This document shows positions 26,516 through 34,015 of a DNA stretch of 57,730 nucleotides, piece after piece. Under the pieces are notes generated by a model. The model ran no database searches. It had not been told where the DNA came from and saw only the letters and a program-made list of their open reading frames with translations. A program made the position numbers and the translations under genes. Origin of the DNA: Neobacillus bataviensis (GTDB taxonomy: Bacteria > Bacillota > Bacilli > Bacillales_B > DSM-18226); assembly GCF_019969725.1 (NCBI RefSeq), contig NZ_JAHXYW010000022.1, positions 1-57,730 on the forward strand. Direction: 5' to 3'. Position 1 is the first letter of the stretch, and every line of letters starts with the position of its first letter.

Positions 26516-27298
26516 ATGAAATTATATTTCAAGTACCTTCAAATTCTCTTTAAATCACAGATGCAATACCGCACATCCTTTTGGCTCCTCACGGCTGGCC
26601 AGTTTTTTATTCCTTTTGCCGTCTTTGCCGGGCTTTACCTCTTGTTTGAACGGTTCGGGCAAATAAAAGGCTGGCAGTTTTTTGAGGTGGCGCTTTGCTT
26701 CGCCGTCATTCATATGTCCTTCAGTTTGAGTGAATGTTTTGCCAGAGGGTATGATATGTTTTCAAGCCTTGTCGTCAGAGGGGATTTTGACCGGATTCTA
26801 GTTCGGCCGAGAAGTACATTTATCCAGGTGCTTGGATCAAAATTTGAGTTTACGAAAGCGGGGCGGCTGCTTCAAAGCGCCCTTGTATTAATCTGGGCCT
26901 TGAGCAAACTTTCCATTGAGTGGACCCCGATTAAAGCTATTACCCTTGTGCTAATGGTAACAAGTGGTGTTTTTATTTTTACCGGAATCTATATACTTGC
27001 CGCTACAATGTGTTTTTGGACTGTGCAGGGCCTTGAAGTGGCGAATATATTTACTGATGGCGGCCGGGAAATGGCTCAATATCCATTAAACATCTATCAA
27101 AAATGGGTGACCCGCTTTTTTACCTTTGTGATTCCTTTTGGTACCGTCAACTATTTGCCGTTACTCTATTTGCTTGGAAAAAATAACGGCGATGACCTTC
27201 TGTATTTACTCACACCAGTGTTGGGAAGCTTATTTTTCCTTCCATGCTTGCTCGTCTGGCAAATTGGTGTAAGACACTATCGTTCAACAGGATCGTAA
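26516..27298 (+). CDS. ABC-2 exporter permease 2
   Basis: 260 residues, about six membrane helices, COG3694-type permease. ATG 26516 follows AAGGAGGGTGACC; the frame is open upstream inside permease 1 but has no better site. With the two previous genes it makes a complete exporter (two ATPases plus one of each permease). No maturation or substrate gene lies nearby. Confidence 0.88.
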   Translation: MKLYFKYLQILFKSQMQYRTSFWLLTAGQFFIPFAVFAGLYLLFERFGQIKGWQFFEVALCFAVIHMSFSLSECFARGYDMFSSLVVRGDFDRILVRPRSTFIQVLGSKFEFTKAGRLLQSALVLIWALSKLSIEWTPIKAITLVLMVTSGVFIFTGIYILAATMCFWTVQGLEVANIFTDGGREMAQYPLNIYQKWVTRFFTFVIPFGTVNYLPLLYLLGKNNGDDLLYLLTPVLGSLFFLPCLLVWQIGVRHYRSTGS

Positions 27299-27315
27299 TC
27301 TCAGGGGGAAAGGAG

Positions 27316-27347
27316 AAACCCACAGGCAAAATTATGACCGTGGGTTT
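27316..27347. terminator. hairpin between exporter and PAP2 genes
   Basis: AAACCCAC / GTGGGTTT stem with a 16-base loop between convergent genes; no clear T run, so a weak or factor-aided terminator. Confidence 0.45.
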
Positions 27348-27945
27348 AAAGACTTTTGGACTTATCCTTAATAGGTAAAAAGCGTTTTTCGATATCCTCA
27401 TAAAACACTAGAAATCGATCTATGATGTAAAGCCTAGGCATGACCCGGTGTACCAATAGTGCAGATATTATTCCTAAAAGGGCGCCAGCAGCCACATCGG
27501 CAGGGTAATGAACGCCAACCCAGATACGGGATACACCAACACAGACTGGGATGACAAGCCAAAACCACCAGCCATTTTTCCGAACAATCCAAAAGGAGAT
27601 AAAAATGGAAAAAAATAAGATTGTATGATCACTGGGGAATGAATTATCAACAGCATGTTCCACTAGCTTATTAACATGCGGCAGTGCGGCAAAGGGCTGG
27701 TGATGCGAATAAAACTGGCCCGCAGCTTTTCCAAGGATTTCAGCAAGTGCACAGGCAAAAAGTGACTGGATAACCATCCTTCGATTTTTGGTTGTTCTTG
27801 AGAACCAAAATAGGACAATAATTAAGCATAAAAAATACAACATATATTCTGCCATAAAAATCACCATAGGGTTCAAGGCGGGAAATTGTGAACCCAAATC
27901 ATTGATCGAGAGAAAAACATCAATATTTATTTTGGAAAATGCCAT
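27346..27945 (-). CDS. BcrC-like undecaprenyl-pyrophosphate phosphatase (PAP2)
   Basis: 199-residue membrane PAP2 phosphatase that would recycle the lipid carrier for cell-wall synthesis and raise bacitracin tolerance. Motifs: NSFPSDHTI (PSDH) and SRIWVGVHYPADV (SRxxxxxHxxxD). The first motif, usually KxxxxxxRP, reads HHQPF, with Gln in place of Arg, a variant I recall from other bacilli. ATG 27945 is preceded by GGAGGT; the upstream start giving MYQKYRRLV has no site. Functionally it fits the BceAB-like module at 18.8-23.3 kb. Confidence 0.85.
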   Translation of the reverse strand: MAFSKINIDVFLSINDLGSQFPALNPMVIFMAEYMLYFLCLIIVLFWFSRTTKNRRMVIQSLFACALAEILGKAAGQFYSHHQPFAALPHVNKLVEHAVDNSFPSDHTILFFSIFISFWIVRKNGWWFWLVIPVCVGVSRIWVGVHYPADVAAGALLGIISALLVHRVMPRLYIIDRFLVFYEDIEKRFLPIKDKSKSL

Positions 27946-28164
27946 AACCAACCTCCGATATTTTTGATACATTTATTGTAAAAAGAGCCGAGGCCCCGAT
28001 GCCATGCAATAAGATTACACTTACTTACAAACTTGTAAGCTTTTTAAGCATGGCGAATGGGTCTGTTTTTTTGCTTCCAGTTGAATCCCAAATTTAGCTA
28101 TGTTATAGTGAAAATATATATTTGACTGAAAAACTAAATTGGTCAAAGGGGCAGGTGTTCGAAA

Positions 28165-28734
28165 ATGGCACTCGATCGGAGAAAAATGATTGTCGAAGCA
28201 GCAACGAAATCTTTTTCGTTGTTCGGCTATAAGGCCACGACTATGGACCAAGTCGCAAAGCTCGCGAATGTTGGGAAAGGAACCATTTATACGTTTTTTA
28301 AAAATAAAGAAGAGTTGTTTGAAGAGATCATTTCTTCATTGGTGAAGGAAATGATTGCGGAGGCGGAGTTTGTGATTCAACCGGATTTGCCGTTTACGGA
28401 AAATGTTCACCGGGCGCTCTATCGCCTCTTAGAATTCCGCTCTCAGCACCAGCTGATGATTAAGCTTGTTCAAGAAGAGAAGGAAATGGGGACTTTAGCG
28501 GTTTCGGAAAAGCTCCAGCATGTCGAAAATGAAATAATCGAGTATCTTAAGGGGAAAATGGAAGCCGCGATAACGAAGGGAGCGATTCCGGCAGCAAACA
28601 CCGAAATCACGAGCTTTCTGCTTTTAAAAATGTATATCGCACTTGTTTCAGACTGGGAAAGGAATCATGACCCTCTAAGCTCAGAACAAATCGCCGAAGT
28701 GATGAAGGTATTTTTATTAAAAGAATTAGTGTAA
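28165..28734 (+). CDS. TetR/AcrR-family regulator
   Basis: 189 residues. Helix-turn-helix within residues 10-55 (TMDQVAKLANVGKGTIYTFFKNKEELFEEI), then helical ligand domain. ATG 28165 follows AAAGGGGCAGG. The neighbours are a phosphatase upstream (divergent) and a small membrane protein downstream (convergent), so its target is not obvious. It ends at a bidirectional terminator. Confidence 0.88.
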   Translation: MALDRRKMIVEAATKSFSLFGYKATTMDQVAKLANVGKGTIYTFFKNKEELFEEIISSLVKEMIAEAEFVIQPDLPFTENVHRALYRLLEFRSQHQLMIKLVQEEKEMGTLAVSEKLQHVENEIIEYLKGKMEAAITKGAIPAANTEITSFLLLKMYIALVSDWERNHDPLSSEQIAEVMKVFLLKELV

Positions 28735-28767
28735 ATTTGGTAAAAATGTCTAAATGAACAAGGCAAC

Positions 28768-28805
28768 AAAAAAAGACTCGTGCAAGCACACAAGTCTTTT
28801 TTTTA
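28768..28805. terminator. bidirectional terminator
   Basis: AAAAAAAGACT-GTG / CAC-AGTCTTTTTTT stem with T runs on both strands; the stop codon of the minus-strand membrane protein (28803-28805) is in it. Confidence 0.85.
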
Positions 28806-29066
28806 ATGATAAAAATTCCGTGAGGACACCGCAAATTGTGGTTCCTCTTTACTTTTAATCGTATATTCTTCCATTAAACTTATAAATGTTCCGAAAAGGT
28901 AATTCACCACAGCGCCTAATAGGATGCCGAATCCTAGCGCAGTAAAGAAAAATGAATTGAAACCGCTTCCAAATTGTCCGAGCAATATAAGAATAATCCC
29001 TAATCCACTGCCATAGATAGCAATCTTTTTGAAGGTAAATAAGCTTTTTAAATGTTTGATTTGCAT
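28803..29066 (-). CDS. small two-helix membrane protein (87 aa)
   Basis: Not recognised. Two hydrophobic segments (about residues 14-32 and 36-60), glycine-rich, with a short hydrophilic tail. ATG 29066 is preceded by AAAGGGGAG at 9 nt; the GTG one codon earlier (29069) is possible. Separated from the SASP gene by about 140 bp. No motif gives a function. Confidence 0.7.
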   Translation of the reverse strand: MQIKHLKSLFTFKKIAIYGSGLGIILILLGQFGSGFNSFFFTALGFGILLGAVVNYLFGTFISLMEEYTIKSKEEPQFAVSSRNFYH

Positions 29067-29203
29067 CACGATTCACTCCCCTTTACTGAATATTCTACCA
29101 ATTGTCACAGAATTGTCAAACTTTTTGTCACAAAATCGTCAAACTTTTTTGAAACTTCCTATTGAAAAAAATTGAGGCCAGCAAAACTGGCCCCATTTCC
29201 ATC

Positions 29204-29455
29204 TTATTTTTTTGCTAAATTCTGCTGTGCCATTTTCACGAGTTCGCGAACCATGCTGCCGCCAAGCCTGCCGCCGACTTTTCCAGCCTGCTCGGAGGTG
29301 AGCTGGCCGTTGTATCCTTTTTGGAGCGGGACGCCTACCTCTTCTGCGGCTTCAAATTTTGCATCCTCAGGGCTGCTGGCTTGTGCGACCTTCGCTTTTA
29401 ACTCATCCAATCCTCTTCTGGCTTCTGGAACAAGAATTTTATTTCTTCTGGCCAT
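29204..29455 (-). CDS. alpha/beta-type small acid-soluble spore protein
   Basis: 83 residues. Coats and protects spore DNA. The family pattern is clear: KFEAAEEVGV (the site cut by the germination protease) and the C-terminal GGRLGGSMVRELVKMAQ. Starts MARRNKI with AAGGAGGG upstream. Made in the forespore under SigG in relatives; I could not identify a convincing SigG promoter by eye. Supports a spore-forming host. Confidence 0.93.
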   Translation of the reverse strand: MARRNKILVPEARRGLDELKAKVAQASSPEDAKFEAAEEVGVPLQKGYNGQLTSEQAGKVGGRLGGSMVRELVKMAQQNLAKK

Positions 29456-29512
29456 AAAAATCCCTCCTTATCCCTTAGGATTTCCATTGTGAAAAAAATA
29501 ATCAGCGGCCTA

Positions 29513-29541
29513 TGGATAAATCCTAATTTATCCAGTATAAT
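29513..29541 (+). promoter_or_regulatory. possible SigA promoter of argS
   Basis: Perfect -10 TATAAT (29536-29541); 17 bp upstream a weak -35 TGGATA (29513-29518). The -35 lies in a palindrome GGATAAA / TTTATCC (29514-29533). Confidence 0.55.
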
Positions 29542-29572
29542 AACTGATAATCAATTCGGAAAAATCAATGAA

Positions 29573-29797
29573 AAAGAGAGTAGTTATCTAGGAAGTGATA
29601 GCGAGTCAGGGACGGTGGGAGCCTGATACGGAGCAGATAATGAAGCGCACTTTTGAGATGCTTGCCTGAAACTGAGTAGGGTACGCCGGAGAATCCTCCG
29701 TTACAAAGGGAAAGCTGGTTCATATTGAACAATTAGAGTGGTACCGCGGGATATTCAAACTCTCGTCTCTTTTTTATAAGAGGCGGGGGTTTTTTGT
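29573..29797 (+). ncRNA. T-box riboswitch (arginine) before argS
   Basis: Leader RNA with all main parts: stem I with GATAGCGAG and the GGACGGTGGGAGCC apical part, specifier loop GAAGCGCACTTTT, the conserved T-box AGAGTGGTACCGCGG (29735-29749), and a terminator CTCTCGTCTCTT / AAGAGGCGGGGG with T run (29790-29796). The specifier is read as CGC (29646-29648), an arginine codon that fits argS and the tRNA-Arg (ACG) at 57261. Uncharged tRNA-Arg should favour the antiterminator and turn argS on. TGGT (29739-29742) is the part that pairs with the tRNA 3' end. Confidence 0.93.
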
Positions 29798-29825
29798 TTA
29801 TATAGAAAAAAGGAGGTCAAAAACG

Positions 29826-31520
29826 ATGAATTTTAAGAAGGAACTCGCTGAAATACTTTTTGAGGTACTGGAAGGGGCAATCTCGCTCCATGATCTTGAA
29901 CTGCTGATTGAAAAACCGAAAAACCAAGCGCACGGTGACTTGGCTTTTCCAGTTTTTCGCCTCGCAAAAATAAAACGTAAATCGCCAAATGTGATTGCGC
30001 AGGAACTCCGTGAACAGATCCAATCACCGACCTTTGAAAAAGTAGAAGTGGTCGGCGCGTATCTGAATTTATTTTTAAACAAAAAGCTTGTTTCGGAAAA
30101 GGTCGTCAATGCAATCATTAACGAAAAGGATCAATTCGCATCACAAAACATTGGCAATGGAGGTAATGTCACAATCGACATGTCGTCACCTAATATTGCC
30201 AAGCCATTTTCAATGGGACATCTCCGTTCCACGGTTATTGGGAATGCCATCGCTCTAATTATCGAAAAATGCGGCTATAAGCCAATTAAGATTAACCATC
30301 TCGGTGACTGGGGAACGCAGTTTGGTAAATTGATTACTGCCTATAAGCTATGGGGAGACGAAGAGAAGGTTAAACAAAACCCAATCAAAGAACTTTTGGC
30401 GCTTTATATCAAGTTCCATGAGGAAGCTGAATCCAGCCCATCGCTTGAAGTTGATGGACGTGCCTGGTTTAAAAAGCTAGAAGATGGCAATGAAGAAGCA
30501 TTAACACTCTGGCAATGGTTCCGCGATGAGTCATTAAAAGAGTTTTCAAAAATTTATCAGTTAATGAACGTTGAATTTGATTCTTACGCAGGAGAAGCTT
30601 TTTATAATGATAAAATGGACCGGGTTGTCCAACTGCTCGAAGAGAAGCAGTTGCTGGTCGAATCCGACCAGGCGCAGGTCGTGGAGTTACTTGAAGACGA
30701 GCTGCCGCCGTGCCTGATTAAAAAATCTGACGGAGCCACGCTTTATGCGACCCGTGATTTAGCCGCCGCCCTTTACCGTAAGGAAAACTATAACTTTGCC
30801 AAGTCTCTTTATGTGGTTGGGCATGAGCAAAGCCTTCACTTTAAACAGTTAATCGCTGTGTTGACGAAAATGGGTTATGACTGGGCTAAGAAAATGGTGC
30901 ATGTTCCGTTTGGCATGATGCTGAAGGACGGAAAGAAAATGTCAACTCGTAAGGGCAAGGTTGTTTTACTAGAAGAAGTGTTAAATGAATCGATTGCAAT
31001 GGCTCGACATAATATCGAGGAGAAAAATCCAAACCTGCCCAACAAGGATGAAGTAGCGAAACAGGTGGGTGTCGGGGCCGTTATTTTCCATGATTTAAAA
31101 AATAATCGTATGAACGATATTGAATTTTCGTTGGAGGAAATGCTCCGCTTTGAAGGGGAAACAGGACCATACGTCCAGTACACCTATGCACGTGCCTGTT
31201 CGATCTTGCGAAAAGGAAAGTGGGAGGCGGTTGTCTCGGACCATGCCTACAGCACTTCATGGGAAAAGGAATGGAAGGTTATCAGCCTGTTAATGGAATT
31301 CTCTAATGCCATTAAACGTGCAAGTGAGAACTTCGATCCTTCGCAGGTGGCAAAATATGTGGTAGACCTGGCACAAGCCTTCAACAAATACTATGCGGAG
31401 GTAAAGGTGCTAGAAGAAAGTGAAGAGCAAGAAGCACGTTTAGCCCTTGTTTACTCGGTAACAGTTGTCCTGAAAGAAGGATTGAGATTATTAGGCGTTC
31501 AAGCCCCTGATGAAATGTAA
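29826..31520 (+). CDS. argS: arginyl-tRNA synthetase
   Basis: 564 residues, class I synthetase charging tRNA-Arg. HIGH-type motif reads MGHLRST (130-136), the KMSKS-type motif reads KKMSTRKG (about 375), and a DALR anticodon-binding domain with TYARACSILRKG closes the protein. The N-terminal part (SSPNIAKPFSMGHLRSTVIGN) resembles the Lactobacillales/Staphylococcus type more than the main B. subtilis ArgS, so this may be a second, T-box-controlled enzyme as in the B. cereus group. ATG 29826 follows AAGGAGGTC. Confidence 0.93.
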   Translation: MNFKKELAEILFEVLEGAISLHDLELLIEKPKNQAHGDLAFPVFRLAKIKRKSPNVIAQELREQIQSPTFEKVEVVGAYLNLFLNKKLVSEKVVNAIINEKDQFASQNIGNGGNVTIDMSSPNIAKPFSMGHLRSTVIGNAIALIIEKCGYKPIKINHLGDWGTQFGKLITAYKLWGDEEKVKQNPIKELLALYIKFHEEAESSPSLEVDGRAWFKKLEDGNEEALTLWQWFRDESLKEFSKIYQLMNVEFDSYAGEAFYNDKMDRVVQLLEEKQLLVESDQAQVVELLEDELPPCLIKKSDGATLYATRDLAAALYRKENYNFAKSLYVVGHEQSLHFKQLIAVLTKMGYDWAKKMVHVPFGMMLKDGKKMSTRKGKVVLLEEVLNESIAMARHNIEEKNPNLPNKDEVAKQVGVGAVIFHDLKNNRMNDIEFSLEEMLRFEGETGPYVQYTYARACSILRKGKWEAVVSDHAYSTSWEKEWKVISLLMEFSNAIKRASENFDPSQVAKYVVDLAQAFNKYYAEVKVLEESEEQEARLALVYSVTVVLKEGLRLLGVQAPDEM

Positions 31521-31589
31521 ATACATTTTACTTCATAATTGGTTGATTATGGTATAAAATAGTGATGAAAACGTTAGGAGGGCTAAATA

Positions 31590-32057
31590 GTGAGTGAATT
31601 ACTTTTTAAAAGCTTTGAATTCGCAAGGAACTACTTTTTAAAAAATGTTGATGCTCTTGATGAGTCCATTGTGGATGTTCAGCCGGCAGGCTTTAACAAC
31701 ACGATCCACTGGCATGTGGGCCATGCGTTAACGGTGGCGGAGCAATTCTTATTTGGCTTTCCAAAAAAATCAACGAATTTACCGGCAAATTATATGGAAC
31801 TGTTTGCTACTGGTACAAAACCGGCTGATTGGAACGGTGATGTTCCATCTGTAAAAGAATTATCAGTACAGTTGAAAGAGCAAATCCAACGAGTGAAAGA
31901 AATCCCTGCTGAGAGTTTTAGTGAAAAGCTGAAAACACCGTTTCTCGGGTTAGAAACCTTCGGGGAGGTCGCGCATTTTGGAATCTTCCACGAGGCGGCT
32001 CATTTAGGGCAAATCCAAGCGATGAAACGCGTGATTGAATCAGCGCAGGAAAAATAA
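31590..32057 (+). CDS. DinB-family protein
   Basis: 155 residues, four-helix DinB/YfiT metal-binding fold. Histidines in HWHVGH (about 40-45) and HEAAHLGQ (about 133-140) are the probable metal triad. Enzymes of this fold include bacillithiol transferases, but most are uncharacterised. GTG 31590 has GTTAGGAGG upstream. A terminator follows. Confidence 0.82.
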   Translation: MSELLFKSFEFARNYFLKNVDALDESIVDVQPAGFNNTIHWHVGHALTVAEQFLFGFPKKSTNLPANYMELFATGTKPADWNGDVPSVKELSVQLKEQIQRVKEIPAESFSEKLKTPFLGLETFGEVAHFGIFHEAAHLGQIQAMKRVIESAQEK

Positions 32058-32076
32058 CAAATGATAAATGAAAGTT

Positions 32077-32108
32077 CGTTTCTACCAAATTGGTAGAAAC
32101 GATTTTTC
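32077..32108 (+). terminator. terminator after the DinB gene
   Basis: Perfect 10-bp stem CGTTTCTACC (32077-32086) / GGTAGAAACG (32092-32101) and TTTTT. Confidence 0.85.
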
Positions 32109-32128
32109 ATTTTCAAGAGAGGAAGTTT

Positions 32129-33313
32129 ATGGCTAACCAACAGATGAAAGAAAGACCAAAGGAAAGGATTTGGACAAGGGATTTTGTTCTGATTGTATTG
32201 GCGAACTTTTTTGTATTTATTGGATTTCAAATGACCCTTCCGACCATCCCCTTATTCGTTGAGGAATTAGGGGGGAACGATCAATTAATTGGGATTGTGG
32301 TGGGCATTTTTACCTTTTCATCCTTGTTGCTGCGTCCCTATGCAGGAAAAACGCTGGAGACACGGGGAAGAGGCTTTGTATTTTTAATGGGATTAGCCAT
32401 TTTTGTTATTTCAGTGGGCTCCTTTGGATTTATGACGAGCATTATCTTCTTATTTTTGATGAGGGTGGTACAAGGAGTGGGCTGGGGATTTTCCACTACA
32501 GCATCCGGAACCATCGCGACCGATTTAATTCCTGCTGCCAGAAGGGGCGAGGGAATGGGCTATTATGGACTCTCAGGGAACTTGGCCTTGGCCTTTGGCC
32601 CATCGCTAGGGCTTGCACTGACGAGCATCATCTCTTTTAAGCAATTATTCCTTCTTTGCGCGGGTTTAGGTTTGGTGGCGTTGCTGCTATCTTCAAAAAT
32701 CCGTTATAAAAAGGTGGAACGAATTCAGGCACCAGCAAAGTTGAATCTTTATGAAAAAAGTGCTTTAAAGCCCTCCATGCTATTGTTCTTTCTGACTGTA
32801 ACCTTTGGCGGGATAGCTACTTTTCTTCCGTTATATACGGCTGAAAAGCAAATCGAAGGACTACAATGGTACTTCTTGCTTTATGCAGCTGCCTTAATGG
32901 TCACGAGAACCTTCTCAGGACAGCTGTATGATCGGAAAGGCCATCAAGCAGTCTATATTCCGGGCACATTATTAATCATGCTGGCAATGGTGCTGCTCGC
33001 CTGGCTGCCAAACAGCCTTGTCTTATATCTAGCAGCCATTCTGTATGGGCTTGGCTTTGGAACGGTGCAGCCAGCCCTGCAGGCATGGTCGATTGAAAAG
33101 GCGCCTCTAAATCGCCGTGGAATGGCCAATGCCACCTTCTTTTCTTTTTTTGACTTAGGTATCGGTTTCGGAGCGATTGTATTCGGGCAAATTGGGCACC
33201 TGCTTGGATACAGCAGTATCTACAAAGCGGCAGCGCTATCGGTCTTTATTTCGATGCTGCTTTATTTCTTTTTTATTTATAAAGAGCGTCGGGGTCTTAC
33301 CCAGCAAGGATAA
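32129..33313 (+). CDS. MFS transporter
   Basis: 394 residues, twelve membrane helices, with the loop 2-3 motif RPYAGKTLETRGRG (a form of GxxxDRxGRR) and a long loop in the middle (~190-215, SSKIRYKKVERIQAP). Drug or metabolite exporter of the major facilitator superfamily, resembling B. subtilis YwoG; substrate unknown. ATG 32129 follows AGAGAGGAAG. The frame is open upstream into the terminator, which I excluded. Confidence 0.9.
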   Translation: MANQQMKERPKERIWTRDFVLIVLANFFVFIGFQMTLPTIPLFVEELGGNDQLIGIVVGIFTFSSLLLRPYAGKTLETRGRGFVFLMGLAIFVISVGSFGFMTSIIFLFLMRVVQGVGWGFSTTASGTIATDLIPAARRGEGMGYYGLSGNLALAFGPSLGLALTSIISFKQLFLLCAGLGLVALLLSSKIRYKKVERIQAPAKLNLYEKSALKPSMLLFFLTVTFGGIATFLPLYTAEKQIEGLQWYFLLYAAALMVTRTFSGQLYDRKGHQAVYIPGTLLIMLAMVLLAWLPNSLVLYLAAILYGLGFGTVQPALQAWSIEKAPLNRRGMANATFFSFFDLGIGFGAIVFGQIGHLLGYSSIYKAAALSVFISMLLYFFFIYKERRGLTQQG

Positions 33314-33339
33314 ATGTTTCAAGATTAGGAGAGGTTTTT

Positions 33340-33831
33340 ATGAGAATAGGGTTTGCCGCTTACCAGGCCCCCTTTGGAAAAATAAGAGTCATTGCAGATG
33401 AAACAGGTATAAAACGAGTCGAGCTATTTGAAGAAGACTGGGAAAAGTACTTAGCAGAACATCCATATATTCAAGAAGATATGGAGCTTTGCGGGGAAGC
33501 CATTCGTCAATTAGATGAATACTTCTGCGGAACAAGAAAAGAGTTTGATTTGCCGCTTTCGGTAGAAGGAACCGATTTTCGGAAAAAGGTTTGGAATGCT
33601 CTCCAAACAATTCCTTACGGTGAAGTGAGAAGCTATGCGGATGTGGCTGAAATGATCGGCAATCCAAAAGCAGTCAGAGCGGTCGGCCAGGCAAATCGGA
33701 ATAATCAAATACCCATTATTATTCCTTGCCACCGTGTGATAGGGAAGAGTGGTAATTTGGTTGGATATGCCGGAAGCCATACTCCAATTCAAAAAATGCT
33801 CCTAGACACTGAAGTCAATGCCACAAAATAA
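33340..33831 (+). CDS. methylated-DNA-protein cysteine methyltransferase
   Basis: 163 residues. Suicide repair protein that takes alkyl groups from O6-alkylguanine onto its active Cys130 in PCHRVIG. Winged-helix part FRKKVWNALQTIPYGEVRSYADVA precedes it. ATG 33340 follows TTAGGAGAGG. It lies 26 bp after the MFS gene on the same strand and shares its terminator, so the two may be co-transcribed. Confidence 0.93.
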   Translation: MRIGFAAYQAPFGKIRVIADETGIKRVELFEEDWEKYLAEHPYIQEDMELCGEAIRQLDEYFCGTRKEFDLPLSVEGTDFRKKVWNALQTIPYGEVRSYADVAEMIGNPKAVRAVGQANRNNQIPIIIPCHRVIGKSGNLVGYAGSHTPIQKMLLDTEVNATK

Positions 33832-33858
33832 GCTTCCATTTTGAATAGAACCAGAGTG

Positions 33859-33889
33859 CATGGAGAATCTCTTGTCTCCATGTTTTTTT
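33859..33889 (+). terminator. terminator after the methyltransferase gene
   Basis: Perfect stem CATGGAGA (33859-33866) / TCTCCATG (33875-33882) and seven T. Confidence 0.9.
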
Positions 33890-33955
33890 CTGGCCTCATA
33901 ATCGAGTGAGTTTCGTAAAGAATAACGATAAGAATGCTTGTCAAAAATAAAACAC

Positions 33956-33985
33956 TTCAAATAATCCCATATGTTGTGATAAAAT
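33956..33985 (+). promoter_or_regulatory. possible SigA promoter of kimA
   Basis: TTCAAA (33956-33961), 18 bp, TAAAAT (33980-33985). The mRNA leader would be only ~25-35 nt, too short for a c-di-AMP (ydaO) riboswitch. Confidence 0.5.
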
Positions 33986-34015
33986 CAATCGGTAATTCTA
34001 CTTCAAAAACGGTGG

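Noticed and set aside
29456..29512. SigG promoter of the SASP gene
   Set aside because: Expected from biology, but no pair of boxes with proper spacing could be named with confidence.
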